The translations under genes and the position numbers were made by a program. A stretch of DNA of 64,000 nt from Gemmatimonadota bacterium. GTDB lineage: Bacteria; Gemmatimonadota; Gemmatimonadetes; Gemmatimonadales; Gemmatimonadaceae. The notes under the pieces are model-generated. The model was not told the origin of the DNA and searched no databases. It saw only the letters and a list, made by a program, of their open reading frames with translations. Positions within the stretch are counted from its first letter, which is position 1. Each line of letters starts with the position of its first letter. Positions 24,754 to 31,749 of this stretch are shown here, one piece after another. The stretch spans positions 806,001 to 870,000 of the forward strand of contig JAIUOB010000001.1 in the NCBI GenBank assembly GCA_020161135.1. Reading direction: 5' to 3'.

Positions 24754-25413
24754 TCAGCCGCGCGCCGGCTGCGGCACGATGCGGAGATAGGGCTTGGGCT
24801 CGCGCCAGCCGGCCGGATAGATCGTCTTGGCTTCGTCGTTCGACACCGAGCCGGCGATGATCACATCCTGCCCCTGCTGCCAGTTGGCCGGCGTGGCCAC
24901 GCGATGGGCAGCCGTGAGCTGCAGCGAGTCGATGGTGCGCAGGATCTCGTCGAAGTTGCGCCCCGTCGTCATCGGATAGGCCATCATCAGCTTGATCTTC
25001 TTGTCCGGGCCGACGATGTACACGGTCCGGACAGTCTGGTTGTCGGCCGCCGTGCGCCCCTCGCAGCTCTCCCCCGCTTCCTCGGGGAGCATGTCGTACA
25101 GCTTCGACACCACCAGCTCGGTATCGCCGATCATCGGGAAGTCCGGGTGGAACCCCTGCGTCTCCTCGATGTCCTTCGCCCACGCCGCGTGCCGATCGGT
25201 GGGATCGACCGAGAGCCCGATGACCTTCACGTTTCGCTTCGCGAACTCCGGTGCGAGCTTCGCCACATAGCCGAGCTCGGTGGTGCACACCGGCGTGAAA
25301 TCCTTCGGGTGCGAGAAGATCACCCCCCACGAATCGCCGAGCCACTCGTGAAACGAGATGGGACCCTGCGTGGTCTGGGCGGTGAAGTCCGGTGCCGTCT
25401 GTCCGATACGCAT
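24754..25413 (-). CDS. 1-Cys peroxiredoxin (AhpC/TSA family, Prx6 group)
   Basis: A 219-residue peroxiredoxin. The peroxidatic motif FSHPKDFTPVCTTELG contains the catalytic cysteine, with the conserved Thr and later Arg (DPTDRHAAW). The C-terminal half (VRTVYIVGPDKKIKLMMAYPMTTGRNFDEILRTIDSLQLT) matches the Prx6-type extension. Members reduce H2O2 and organic hydroperoxides with an external thiol. Cytoplasmic, no signal. The start is the ATG at 25413. Stands alone in orientation with the hybrid kinase upstream of the same strand by only coordinates. Confidence 0.95.
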   Translation of the reverse strand: MRIGQTAPDFTAQTTQGPISFHEWLGDSWGVIFSHPKDFTPVCTTELGYVAKLAPEFAKRNVKVIGLSVDPTDRHAAWAKDIEETQGFHPDFPMIGDTELVVSKLYDMLPEEAGESCEGRTAADNQTVRTVYIVGPDKKIKLMMAYPMTTGRNFDEILRTIDSLQLTAAHRVATPANWQQGQDVIIAGSVSNDEAKTIYPAGWREPKPYLRIVPQPARG

Positions 25414-25537
25414 CGTGAATCGCCAGGTTGGAGGATGGACGGGTGCAAGGAGTCTCCCAATCTACACAACGCACGACGGGGCGATGCGCTGTCGCGCACC
25501 GCCCCGTCGCCACCGCATCCGCTGCGGGCCGGCCGTG

Positions 25538-27493
25538 TTACATGGCCAGCGCGCGCAGGTCCTGCAGCGACTTCTTCAGCATGTCCACCTTCGCGCCATC
25601 GCAGCTACGCGCGCCCTCGGCCGCCGTCACGGCGGCGTCGAGCGCGGCGTTCCGCGCCGCTCCGGTGGCCTTCTCGGCGTTCGCGATCTGCGAGCGCAGC
25701 GCGTTCACCGCGCCCGAGGCGCAGCCCTTGCGCTCGAGCTGGTCGGTAAAGGCCTTCGCCAGCGGGAAGCTGGGCGGCCACACGATCTTCGGCTGCCCCT
25801 GCGCGTTCAGGTAATCCCACTTCACCGTCTTCGCCGCGTCGATCTCGTTCTGCGAGATGTACTTGCTCGGCACGAGCTCCGCGACGTCCATGCCGCGCGC
25901 GATCTCCGAGCTCACGATCGCGCCGTTGTACCAGTACACCGACCACGACCCGCCCATGTCCATGCGCGTGCCGTTGACCGGGCCACGGTCGAAGCTCGCG
26001 ATCTCCTGCGGCTTGGCCGGGTCGGTCCAGTCGAACACCGAGATGCCGCCCTGGTACCAGCTCTGCACCATCACGTCGCGTCCCGGGATCGGGATGAGCG
26101 AGCCATTGTGCGCCACGCAGTTCTCGTTGCTCGTCTGGTAGGTCGGGATCTTGTAGTAGCTCTGGAACACCAGCTTCTTGTTCACGATCTTGAAGATGGC
26201 GTTCGCGCCCCACTCGGGCTTGTCGCCCGGGCGGCACTTGGGCGCGCCACCGCCGCCCCACTCGTCGCTGAACAGCATCGCGGTGCCGTCGTTGTTGAAC
26301 GTCGCCGAATGCCAGTAGGCGAAGTTCGAGTCGGCCACGGCGTCGAGACGCACCGGGTTCACCGGGTTGCTGATGTCCAGCAGGATGCCGTGCCCTTCGC
26401 ATGCACCACCGGCGAGGCCCAGCGACGGGTACACGGTGATGTCGTGGCACTGCTGCGTTTCCGGGATGCTCGCGGAGGCCGTGGGCGCCTTGTCCATGCC
26501 CTGCGCCGCGAGGATCTTGTCGACGTTGGCCTTCACGATCGGACGCGCGGCCGCGGTGTCGGCGGCGTTGGCCACCGTCGCGCCGCGGGCCTTGGTGATG
26601 CTGTCGAGGACCGGCTTCACCATCTGCGGGGGCAACTGGATCTCCTCGCCCATCGCAGGGATGAAGTGCATGAAGGCACCTGACGCCTTCATCTTCGCGA
26701 CCTCGGCCTTGTCGGCGTCGGACGCGCCGTGGCTGCGCGCGCCGCTCAGCCCGGCAAAGATGTTCGCGCGGTTCACCACCGCGGCCTTGCTCGGATCGGC
26801 GAGCGGGACCTTGATGATCTCGATGCGCAGGCGCGACGAGTTGGGGTCGCTGGCGGCGGTGTTCTGGCACTCCGGCAGCTCACCCGCGGGGCGGATGCCG
26901 CTCGAGCCCGAGATGTAGATGTAGACGTTGGCCTTGTCCTTCGGATCCTCGAGCACCGTGTGCGTGTGCGACCCGCGGCACGTCTGCACGTTCGCGACGA
27001 GCTTCGGGTTCTTGATGTCCGAGATGTCGAAGATGCGCACGCCGCGCATGCGGTCCTTGCTCACGGCGCCCGGGGTGCCGCCCGGCTTGCAGTCGATACG
27101 GCCGTTGAGCGCTTCGGCCGACATGAACATGAGGTTCTTGTACACCGACACGTCGTTCTGCGACGCGGGGCACTCGTACGCGACGACGAGCTTCGGGCTC
27201 GACGGATTGCTGATGTCCCACACCACCGGGCCGTTGTAGTTGCCCTGGATGACGTAGTTGCCGGTGAAGGCGAGGTCGGAGTTGGTCTGGCCGAGGAACC
27301 CCGGCGGCGACTGGACCTTGGAGAGGACGCGCAGGTTCGAGATGGCCTCGCCGGCGTCGAACAGGCCGGGCTTGAGGGCGTTGCGCGGATCGGCGGCCGG
27401 GTTGGGCGCGGCCGCGGGCTTCGGGCCGCGCGCGCAGGCCGCGAACACGGCCAGCGCCGCCAGGGCGGCGGAGGAACGAAGGAGTCGGGTCAT
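25538..27493 (-). CDS. Large secreted lipoprotein with LVIVD-like beta-propeller repeats
   Basis: A 651-residue lipoprotein starting at 27493 (MTRLLRSSAALAALAVFAACARG): a lipobox FAAC directs lipidation. The body contains repeated blade motifs of the LVIVD type, for example GVRIFDISDIKNPKLVANVQTC, GPVVWDISNPSSPKLVVAYEC, GILLDISNPVNPVRLDAV and GISVFDWTDPAKPQEIASF. The mature part is cysteine-rich. About 50 residues at the C-terminus are helical (AVNALRSQIANAEKATGAARNAALDAAVTAAE) rather than part of the propeller. Function is unknown; such proteins are common outer-surface components. The longer frame upstream of 27493 is not supported. Confidence 0.85.
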   Translation of the reverse strand: MTRLLRSSAALAALAVFAACARGPKPAAAPNPAADPRNALKPGLFDAGEAISNLRVLSKVQSPPGFLGQTNSDLAFTGNYVIQGNYNGPVVWDISNPSSPKLVVAYECPASQNDVSVYKNLMFMSAEALNGRIDCKPGGTPGAVSKDRMRGVRIFDISDIKNPKLVANVQTCRGSHTHTVLEDPKDKANVYIYISGSSGIRPAGELPECQNTAASDPNSSRLRIEIIKVPLADPSKAAVVNRANIFAGLSGARSHGASDADKAEVAKMKASGAFMHFIPAMGEEIQLPPQMVKPVLDSITKARGATVANAADTAAARPIVKANVDKILAAQGMDKAPTASASIPETQQCHDITVYPSLGLAGGACEGHGILLDISNPVNPVRLDAVADSNFAYWHSATFNNDGTAMLFSDEWGGGGAPKCRPGDKPEWGANAIFKIVNKKLVFQSYYKIPTYQTSNENCVAHNGSLIPIPGRDVMVQSWYQGGISVFDWTDPAKPQEIASFDRGPVNGTRMDMGGSWSVYWYNGAIVSSEIARGMDVAELVPSKYISQNEIDAAKTVKWDYLNAQGQPKIVWPPSFPLAKAFTDQLERKGCASGAVNALRSQIANAEKATGAARNAALDAAVTAAEGARSCDGAKVDMLKKSLQDLRALAM

Positions 27494-27624
27494 GGCAACC
27501 GGGTGGAAGTCGAGTGGCAGGGCCGGGCACAGCGAGGAACATCCATGCGGCACAGCACCATCCGTACGTGCTGGAGGATAGCAGGTTTCCTCGTCGGTGG
27601 CGCCCGTCACGCGAGGCTCACCCC

Positions 27625-27659
27625 TTGACGCGCGCACTGTAGGCGCGAATAATTTCGCG
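27625..27659 (+). promoter_or_regulatory. Promoter and candidate BlaI operator for the blaI-M56 pair
   Basis: TTGACG (27625-27630) and AATAAT (27648-27653) are separated by 17 bp, a good sigma-70 promoter in an otherwise GC-rich region. The -10 lies inside a perfect interrupted palindrome CGCGAA-TAAT-TTCGCG (27644-27659). BlaI/MecI repressors bind dyads that cover their own promoters, so this palindrome is a plausible autoregulatory operator. The typical TACA/TGTA core of MecI boxes is not present. Confidence 0.7.
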
Positions 27660-27716
27660 GTGGGCGATGTTTTTCGCGCCGCACCCGTCATCATTCCCTT
27701 CGGCAATGGAGGTCCC

Positions 27717-28115
27717 ATGGCACGAACCGGACCCGGCACGCTGACCAAGCGCGAGAGCCAGATCATGGACATCCTCTATCGACGCAAGCGCGCGTCGGTC
27801 GAGGAGATCCGCAGCGAGCTGCCGAATGCCCCGAGCGCCTCGAGCGTGCGGAAGCTGCTCGAGATCCTGATGGAGCGGGGCCACGTGTCGCGGAAGTACG
27901 ACGGACCGCGCTTCGTCTACGCGCCCGCGAAGGACGTCCGCGCGGCCAGTCGGTCGGCCCTGCGGCAACTGGTGCGCACCTTCTTCGACGACTCGCCAGC
28001 GGCCACGTTCGCCGCCCTGCTCGACATTGCCGACGTGGAGCTCTCCGACAAGGAGTACGCGCGATTGGCGGCGCTGCTCGAACCGGCCCCTGCCGTTGAC
28101 GAGGAGCAAGCCTGA
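27717..28115 (+). CDS. blaI: BlaI/MecI-family transcriptional repressor
   Basis: A 132-residue winged-helix repressor: LTKRESQIMDILYRRKRASVEEIRSELPNAPSASSVRKLLEILMERGHVSRKYDGPRFVYAPAKD is the classic DNA-binding domain, followed by a dimerisation helix (ALRQLVRTFFDDSPAATFAALLD). GGAGG stands 5 bp before the ATG at 27717. The M56 gene overlaps its stop by 1 nt (TGATG), so the two are translationally coupled. In the bla/mec systems the M56 sensor inactivates this repressor; targets here may include only its own operon. Confidence 0.92.
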   Translation: MARTGPGTLTKRESQIMDILYRRKRASVEEIRSELPNAPSASSVRKLLEILMERGHVSRKYDGPRFVYAPAKDVRAASRSALRQLVRTFFDDSPAATFAALLDIADVELSDKEYARLAALLEPAPAVDEEQA

Positions 28116-30277
28116 TGCCCACCTGGATCAGTTCGATGCCGCCGGCGCTGCTGCTGCTGTGCAAGGCCACGCTGCTGCTGGCCGTGGCGCTCCTCGCTTA
28201 CACGACCGTGCGCCGCCGACTCTCGGCCGCGCACCGTCACCTGCTGCTGGCGTCGGCACTCCTGAGCGTGCTGCTGTTGCCGCTCACGACCGCGGTGCTG
28301 CCGCCGTGGGCGCTCGAGGCCCCCTCTCGCCGCGCCGCGCCCGTGGTGTGGCGCACCGCCGTCTCGGTCGACGAGGCGCAGCTCGCCTCAGTGGGCGTCA
28401 CTGCACGCCAGGACGGGTCGACCGTCGACGCGACGGACGTCGGCACCGCGCGTGTGCGGCGCTCGTCTGATGCGGTGCCTGCGGGTGTCTCGATCACGCT
28501 GGTGCTGCTCGCGACGTACGGCGCTGGCGTCCTCGCAATGCTCGGACGACTGGCGCGCCAGCAGGCGAGCGTCCGGCGCCTCGCGCGAGACGGTGTCACG
28601 GAGACTGACACGTCGTGGACCGCCCTGCTCGATGACCTGTGCACCACGCTGAACCTCCGCCGGCGTGTGCGCCTGCTCCGCAGCGAAGATGCCGCATCTC
28701 CAATGACGTGGGGCATTCTGCAGCCCACGATCGTGATGCCATCGTACGCCGCGGCATGGTCTCCCGAGCGACGCCGAGCCGTGCTGCTGCACGAGCTGGC
28801 ACATGTCGCGCGCTGGGATTGCCTCACGCAGTCGCTCGCGGCGCTGGCGGAGATGCTGTACTGGTTTCACCCGGGTGTCTGGTGGACCGCGCGGCGGCTG
28901 CGCGTGGAGCGGGAGCTGGCGTGCGATGACGTCGTGATCGCCGCGGGGATGCCGGCGAAGCGCTACGCGGCGGAACTGCTTGCCATCGCCCGTGACGCGC
29001 GCCCGACCCGCCGCCTGCAGGTCGCCCTCGCCTTTCACGAACCATCGCTGCTCGAAGGGCGGATGCGCGCGATCCTCGACGGGGCCCGCTCCCGGTCCGC
29101 CGCGCGCCGCCGCACCGTGCTGGCCGGCGCCATGTGTATGAGCGCCCTCATGGGCGTCGTCGCCACGGCGCAGCCGCGTGGTGGCGCGCCCACACTCACC
29201 GAGGACCTCCGCATCGGTGGCGACTCGCCCGAGTTGCGCTTCACGGCGGTGGACCGCATCGCCGTGGGGCGTGACGGCGCCATCTTCGTGGCGGATTCCG
29301 GGGGCACGAGGCTCCGGCTGTACGACCGCAATGGACGTTTCGTGCGCCAGGTGGGCAGTCGTGGTGAGGGGCCGGGACAGTTCCGGGAAGTGATCGGCAT
29401 GACCGTCCTGCCCACGGGTGAACTCGCCGTGTACGACGTCTTCACGAAGCGCATTTCCCTGTACGACGCGCAGGGCATCTTCCTCCGCAGCATGCCGTCC
29501 CGCGTGGGCGGCAATTGGACCGGGAACGACTTCTACGCGGACCGCGACGGCAATCTGTACGTGTTCGGTATCCGCTACAGTCGCGAGGGGAGAACTCCGA
29601 GTCCTGCGGAGCGCGCGAAGAGCCAGCGCTTCTATCTCAAGCTCTCACCCGCGGGCGCCATTCTCGACACGGTGGACATTCCGAATTCCACGGCGCCGCC
29701 CGAGCGCGGCGGGTTCGTGATCATGACACCCGAAGCGTATCTCGAGCCGTTCACCAATCGCCTGGTCTACGACCTCGCCCCCACCGGGCACCTCGTGTGG
29801 GGCTACACCAAGACGTACGAGTTCCAGATCGGCCAAGGGGGCGGGCGCAGCATCCCGGTGCGTCGGAGCTTCACCCCGTTGCCGCTGGGTGCGGAGGAGC
29901 GTGCCGAGTGGCAGGGGCGCGCGGACTTCTACACCCGGCGCGGCGGGCCGCGCTCGGCGTCATCCGGTACGGTGATTCCGGCAGAGAAGCCCGCGTTCCG
30001 CGACCTCGTGGTGGGCGACGACGGCCGAATCTGGGTGCATCGCTACGCGCAGGCCACCAAGCGGCCACTCTCGCGTCCACCGTCGGACTCGTTGCCGCCG
30101 CCACTCACCTGGCGCGAAATCCCGACCTTCGATGTGTTCGAGGAGGATGGTCGCTTCTTCGGCACCGTGATCCTGCCCGAGGACACCCGCGTGCTCGCGC
30201 GGCGCGGCGCGCAGCTCTGGGGCGTGCAGGTCAACGCCGCGAAGGAGTCGTTCGTGGTGCGGTATCGGATGAACTGA
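28115..30277 (+). CDS. M56 (BlaR1-type) membrane metallopeptidase fused to a beta-propeller
   Basis: A 720-residue fusion. Residues ~8-65 and 120-145 are transmembrane; the zinc motif HELAH (226-230) and the downstream ELACDD (~267-272) make the M56 peptidase, with one more segment at ~333-350. From ~355 the chain becomes extracytoplasmic beta-propeller: blades such as FTAVDRIAVGRDGAIFVADSGGTRLRLYDRNGRFVRQVGSRGEGPGQF look like NHL/6-bladed repeats. BlaR1/MecR1 carry a penicillin-binding sensor there instead, so this protein probably senses something other than beta-lactams. Its last 47 bp overlap queG on the other strand. Confidence 0.88.
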   Translation: MPTWISSMPPALLLLCKATLLLAVALLAYTTVRRRLSAAHRHLLLASALLSVLLLPLTTAVLPPWALEAPSRRAAPVVWRTAVSVDEAQLASVGVTARQDGSTVDATDVGTARVRRSSDAVPAGVSITLVLLATYGAGVLAMLGRLARQQASVRRLARDGVTETDTSWTALLDDLCTTLNLRRRVRLLRSEDAASPMTWGILQPTIVMPSYAAAWSPERRRAVLLHELAHVARWDCLTQSLAALAEMLYWFHPGVWWTARRLRVERELACDDVVIAAGMPAKRYAAELLAIARDARPTRRLQVALAFHEPSLLEGRMRAILDGARSRSAARRRTVLAGAMCMSALMGVVATAQPRGGAPTLTEDLRIGGDSPELRFTAVDRIAVGRDGAIFVADSGGTRLRLYDRNGRFVRQVGSRGEGPGQFREVIGMTVLPTGELAVYDVFTKRISLYDAQGIFLRSMPSRVGGNWTGNDFYADRDGNLYVFGIRYSREGRTPSPAERAKSQRFYLKLSPAGAILDTVDIPNSTAPPERGGFVIMTPEAYLEPFTNRLVYDLAPTGHLVWGYTKTYEFQIGQGGGRSIPVRRSFTPLPLGAEERAEWQGRADFYTRRGGPRSASSGTVIPAEKPAFRDLVVGDDGRIWVHRYAQATKRPLSRPPSDSLPPPLTWREIPTFDVFEEDGRFFGTVILPEDTRVLARRGAQLWGVQVNAAKESFVVRYRMN

Positions 30278-31313
30278 CGAGCTGCGCCACGGCCCACGCC
30301 GCATGCTCGCGCACGATCTCCTGCTCGTGCGCGAGCATCGCGTCGAGTACGGCCAGATCCTCGTCCGTGCCGATGTTCCCGAGCACGACACACGCGTTGC
30401 GCTGCAGCATCCACAACTTCGCCCGCTTCATCGCCGAGCCCTTGAACGCGGTCGCATACTCGGCGGGGCCCATCATCAGCAGCTCGCGGGCGAGCGCGCG
30501 CGTGCCGTCGCGGTCGGAGGCGTCCGCGAACAGGTCGCGCGGGGTGAACGCGTCGAACCGCGAGGGCTGCGCGAAGCGCACGTTCCATGGACACACGTCA
30601 TTGCAGATGTCGCAACCGTACAGCAAGTCGCCGACGTGCGCGCGCAGCTCGACCGGAATGGCGTCGCGGTGCTCGATCGTGAGGTAGCTGATGCAGCGGT
30701 GCGCGTCGAGCACGCGCGGCGCCGGCAGCGCGCCGGTGGGGCAGGCGTCGAGGCAGCGGGTACAGGTACCGCAGCGGTCGGCCTCGAACGGTACGCTGGG
30801 GGTGAGCGCCACATCCACGAAGAGCGCCGCGAGGAACAGGTGCGATCCGGCGCGCGGGGTGATGAGCATGGTGTTCTTGCCGAACCAGCCGAGCCCGGCG
30901 CGCTGCGCCAGGTCGCGCTCGAGCAACGGACCACTGTCCACGTACGGCCGTGCGTCGACCGCGTCTCCCACCTCGCCCTCGAGCCAGGCATGCAGTTCGC
31001 GCAGCCGCGCGCGCAACACGGTGTGGTAGTCGTCGCCGCGCGCGTAGCGCGCCACGGGTCCGGCGGGCTCCCGTCCGCCGTACGAGGCGGCCACCACGAT
31101 GGCGTGCGTCGCACCGGGGTGCGGACGGCGGGTGTCGGCGCGGAGCTGCGCGCCTTCGCCGTCGAGCCACGCCATGCTCGCGTGCTGGCCGGCCGCCAGC
31201 CACGCCCTGAAGTGCTCGAACGTCTCGGGTGCTCCCAGCGCCGCGACGCCCACGGCATCGAACCCCAACCCGTAGGCGTGCGCCCGGAGGCGCGCCGTCA
31301 GCTCCGCAGGCAC
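30231..31313 (-). CDS. queG: Epoxyqueuosine reductase
   Basis: A 360-residue QueG. The N-terminal domain has YGGREPAGPVARYARGDDYH and SGPLLERDLAQRAGLGWFGKNTMLITPRAGS, typical of the cobalamin-binding fold. Two Fe4S4 motifs follow: CGTCTRCLDACPTGAL and CDICNDVCPWN. The C-terminal region has HEAT-like repeats (DEDLAVLDAMLAHEQEIVREHAAWAVAQL). It reduces epoxyqueuosine to queuosine in tRNA. The start is a GTG at 31313. Its end is convergent with the M56 gene and overlaps it by 47 bp. No other queuosine genes are in the window. Confidence 0.95.
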   Translation of the reverse strand: MPAELTARLRAHAYGLGFDAVGVAALGAPETFEHFRAWLAAGQHASMAWLDGEGAQLRADTRRPHPGATHAIVVAASYGGREPAGPVARYARGDDYHTVLRARLRELHAWLEGEVGDAVDARPYVDSGPLLERDLAQRAGLGWFGKNTMLITPRAGSHLFLAALFVDVALTPSVPFEADRCGTCTRCLDACPTGALPAPRVLDAHRCISYLTIEHRDAIPVELRAHVGDLLYGCDICNDVCPWNVRFAQPSRFDAFTPRDLFADASDRDGTRALARELLMMGPAEYATAFKGSAMKRAKLWMLQRNACVVLGNIGTDEDLAVLDAMLAHEQEIVREHAAWAVAQLVSSSDTAPRTTPSRR

Positions 31314-31388
31314 GCTGCGGTGCCACGGTGTGCCACCTCGCCCGACACGCTGCGCGTCACGCCCGCGTCACGCGGCCGGCGCAGTCCG

Positions 31389-31637
31389 TCACGGCTGCCG
31401 CCCCACCCATCGGGCGAAGGCCACCACGTCGTCGGCCGGGGGCACCGCGTCCTCCGCCCCGTACGCCGTGTACATGCGCCAGCGCACGTAGCTCTGGGCC
31501 GGGAGGGGCAGGAACGGGAAGCGGCGGAACCAGTGCCGATGCCGGAACCGCCACGCCACCCGGAGCAGGTCGACGGCGAGTCCGGGGGACACCAGGGCCC
31601 GCCCGGCGAGGGTCAGCGTGAGCGAAAGCCATGCCAT
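31389..31637 (-). CDS. Small conserved-looking protein, unknown function
   Basis: An 82-residue frame from an ATG at 31637. It begins with a hydrophobic stretch (MAWLSLTLTLAGRALVSPGLAVDLLRVAWRF) and then FLPLPAQSYVRWRMYTAYGAEDAVPP. The pairing of PLP...YVRWRMYTAYG looks like a conserved small protein I have seen only as a hypothetical. It ends 75 bp before queG's start codon on the same strand. A shorter upstream extension is possible. No function can be given. Confidence 0.6.
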   Translation of the reverse strand: MAWLSLTLTLAGRALVSPGLAVDLLRVAWRFRHRHWFRRFPFLPLPAQSYVRWRMYTAYGAEDAVPPADDVVAFARWVGRQP

Positions 31638-31749
31638 ACAGAAAATATAGGCTTCGAGAGCGTCCAATTCGCGTCCACGCCGCCCCCTTGGGGTTCAGGG
31701 CGGGCTCCGTGGGGCCGACACTCGCCAGCGACGCCGATGCTGGTGCCAA

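Noticed and set aside
22513..25749. A 1078-residue open frame on the plus strand over the hybrid kinase
   Set aside because: High GC leaves long antisense frames open; composition is arginine/histidine-rich with no domain, and the minus strand carries clear kinase motifs.
25494..27772. Frame extension of the lipoprotein upstream of 27493
   Set aside because: The lipobox signal starts at 27493; the upstream residues have no signal or domain and would block export.
28115..30277. True BlaR1 beta-lactam sensor
   Set aside because: No penicillin-binding domain after the peptidase; the C-terminal half is a beta-propeller.
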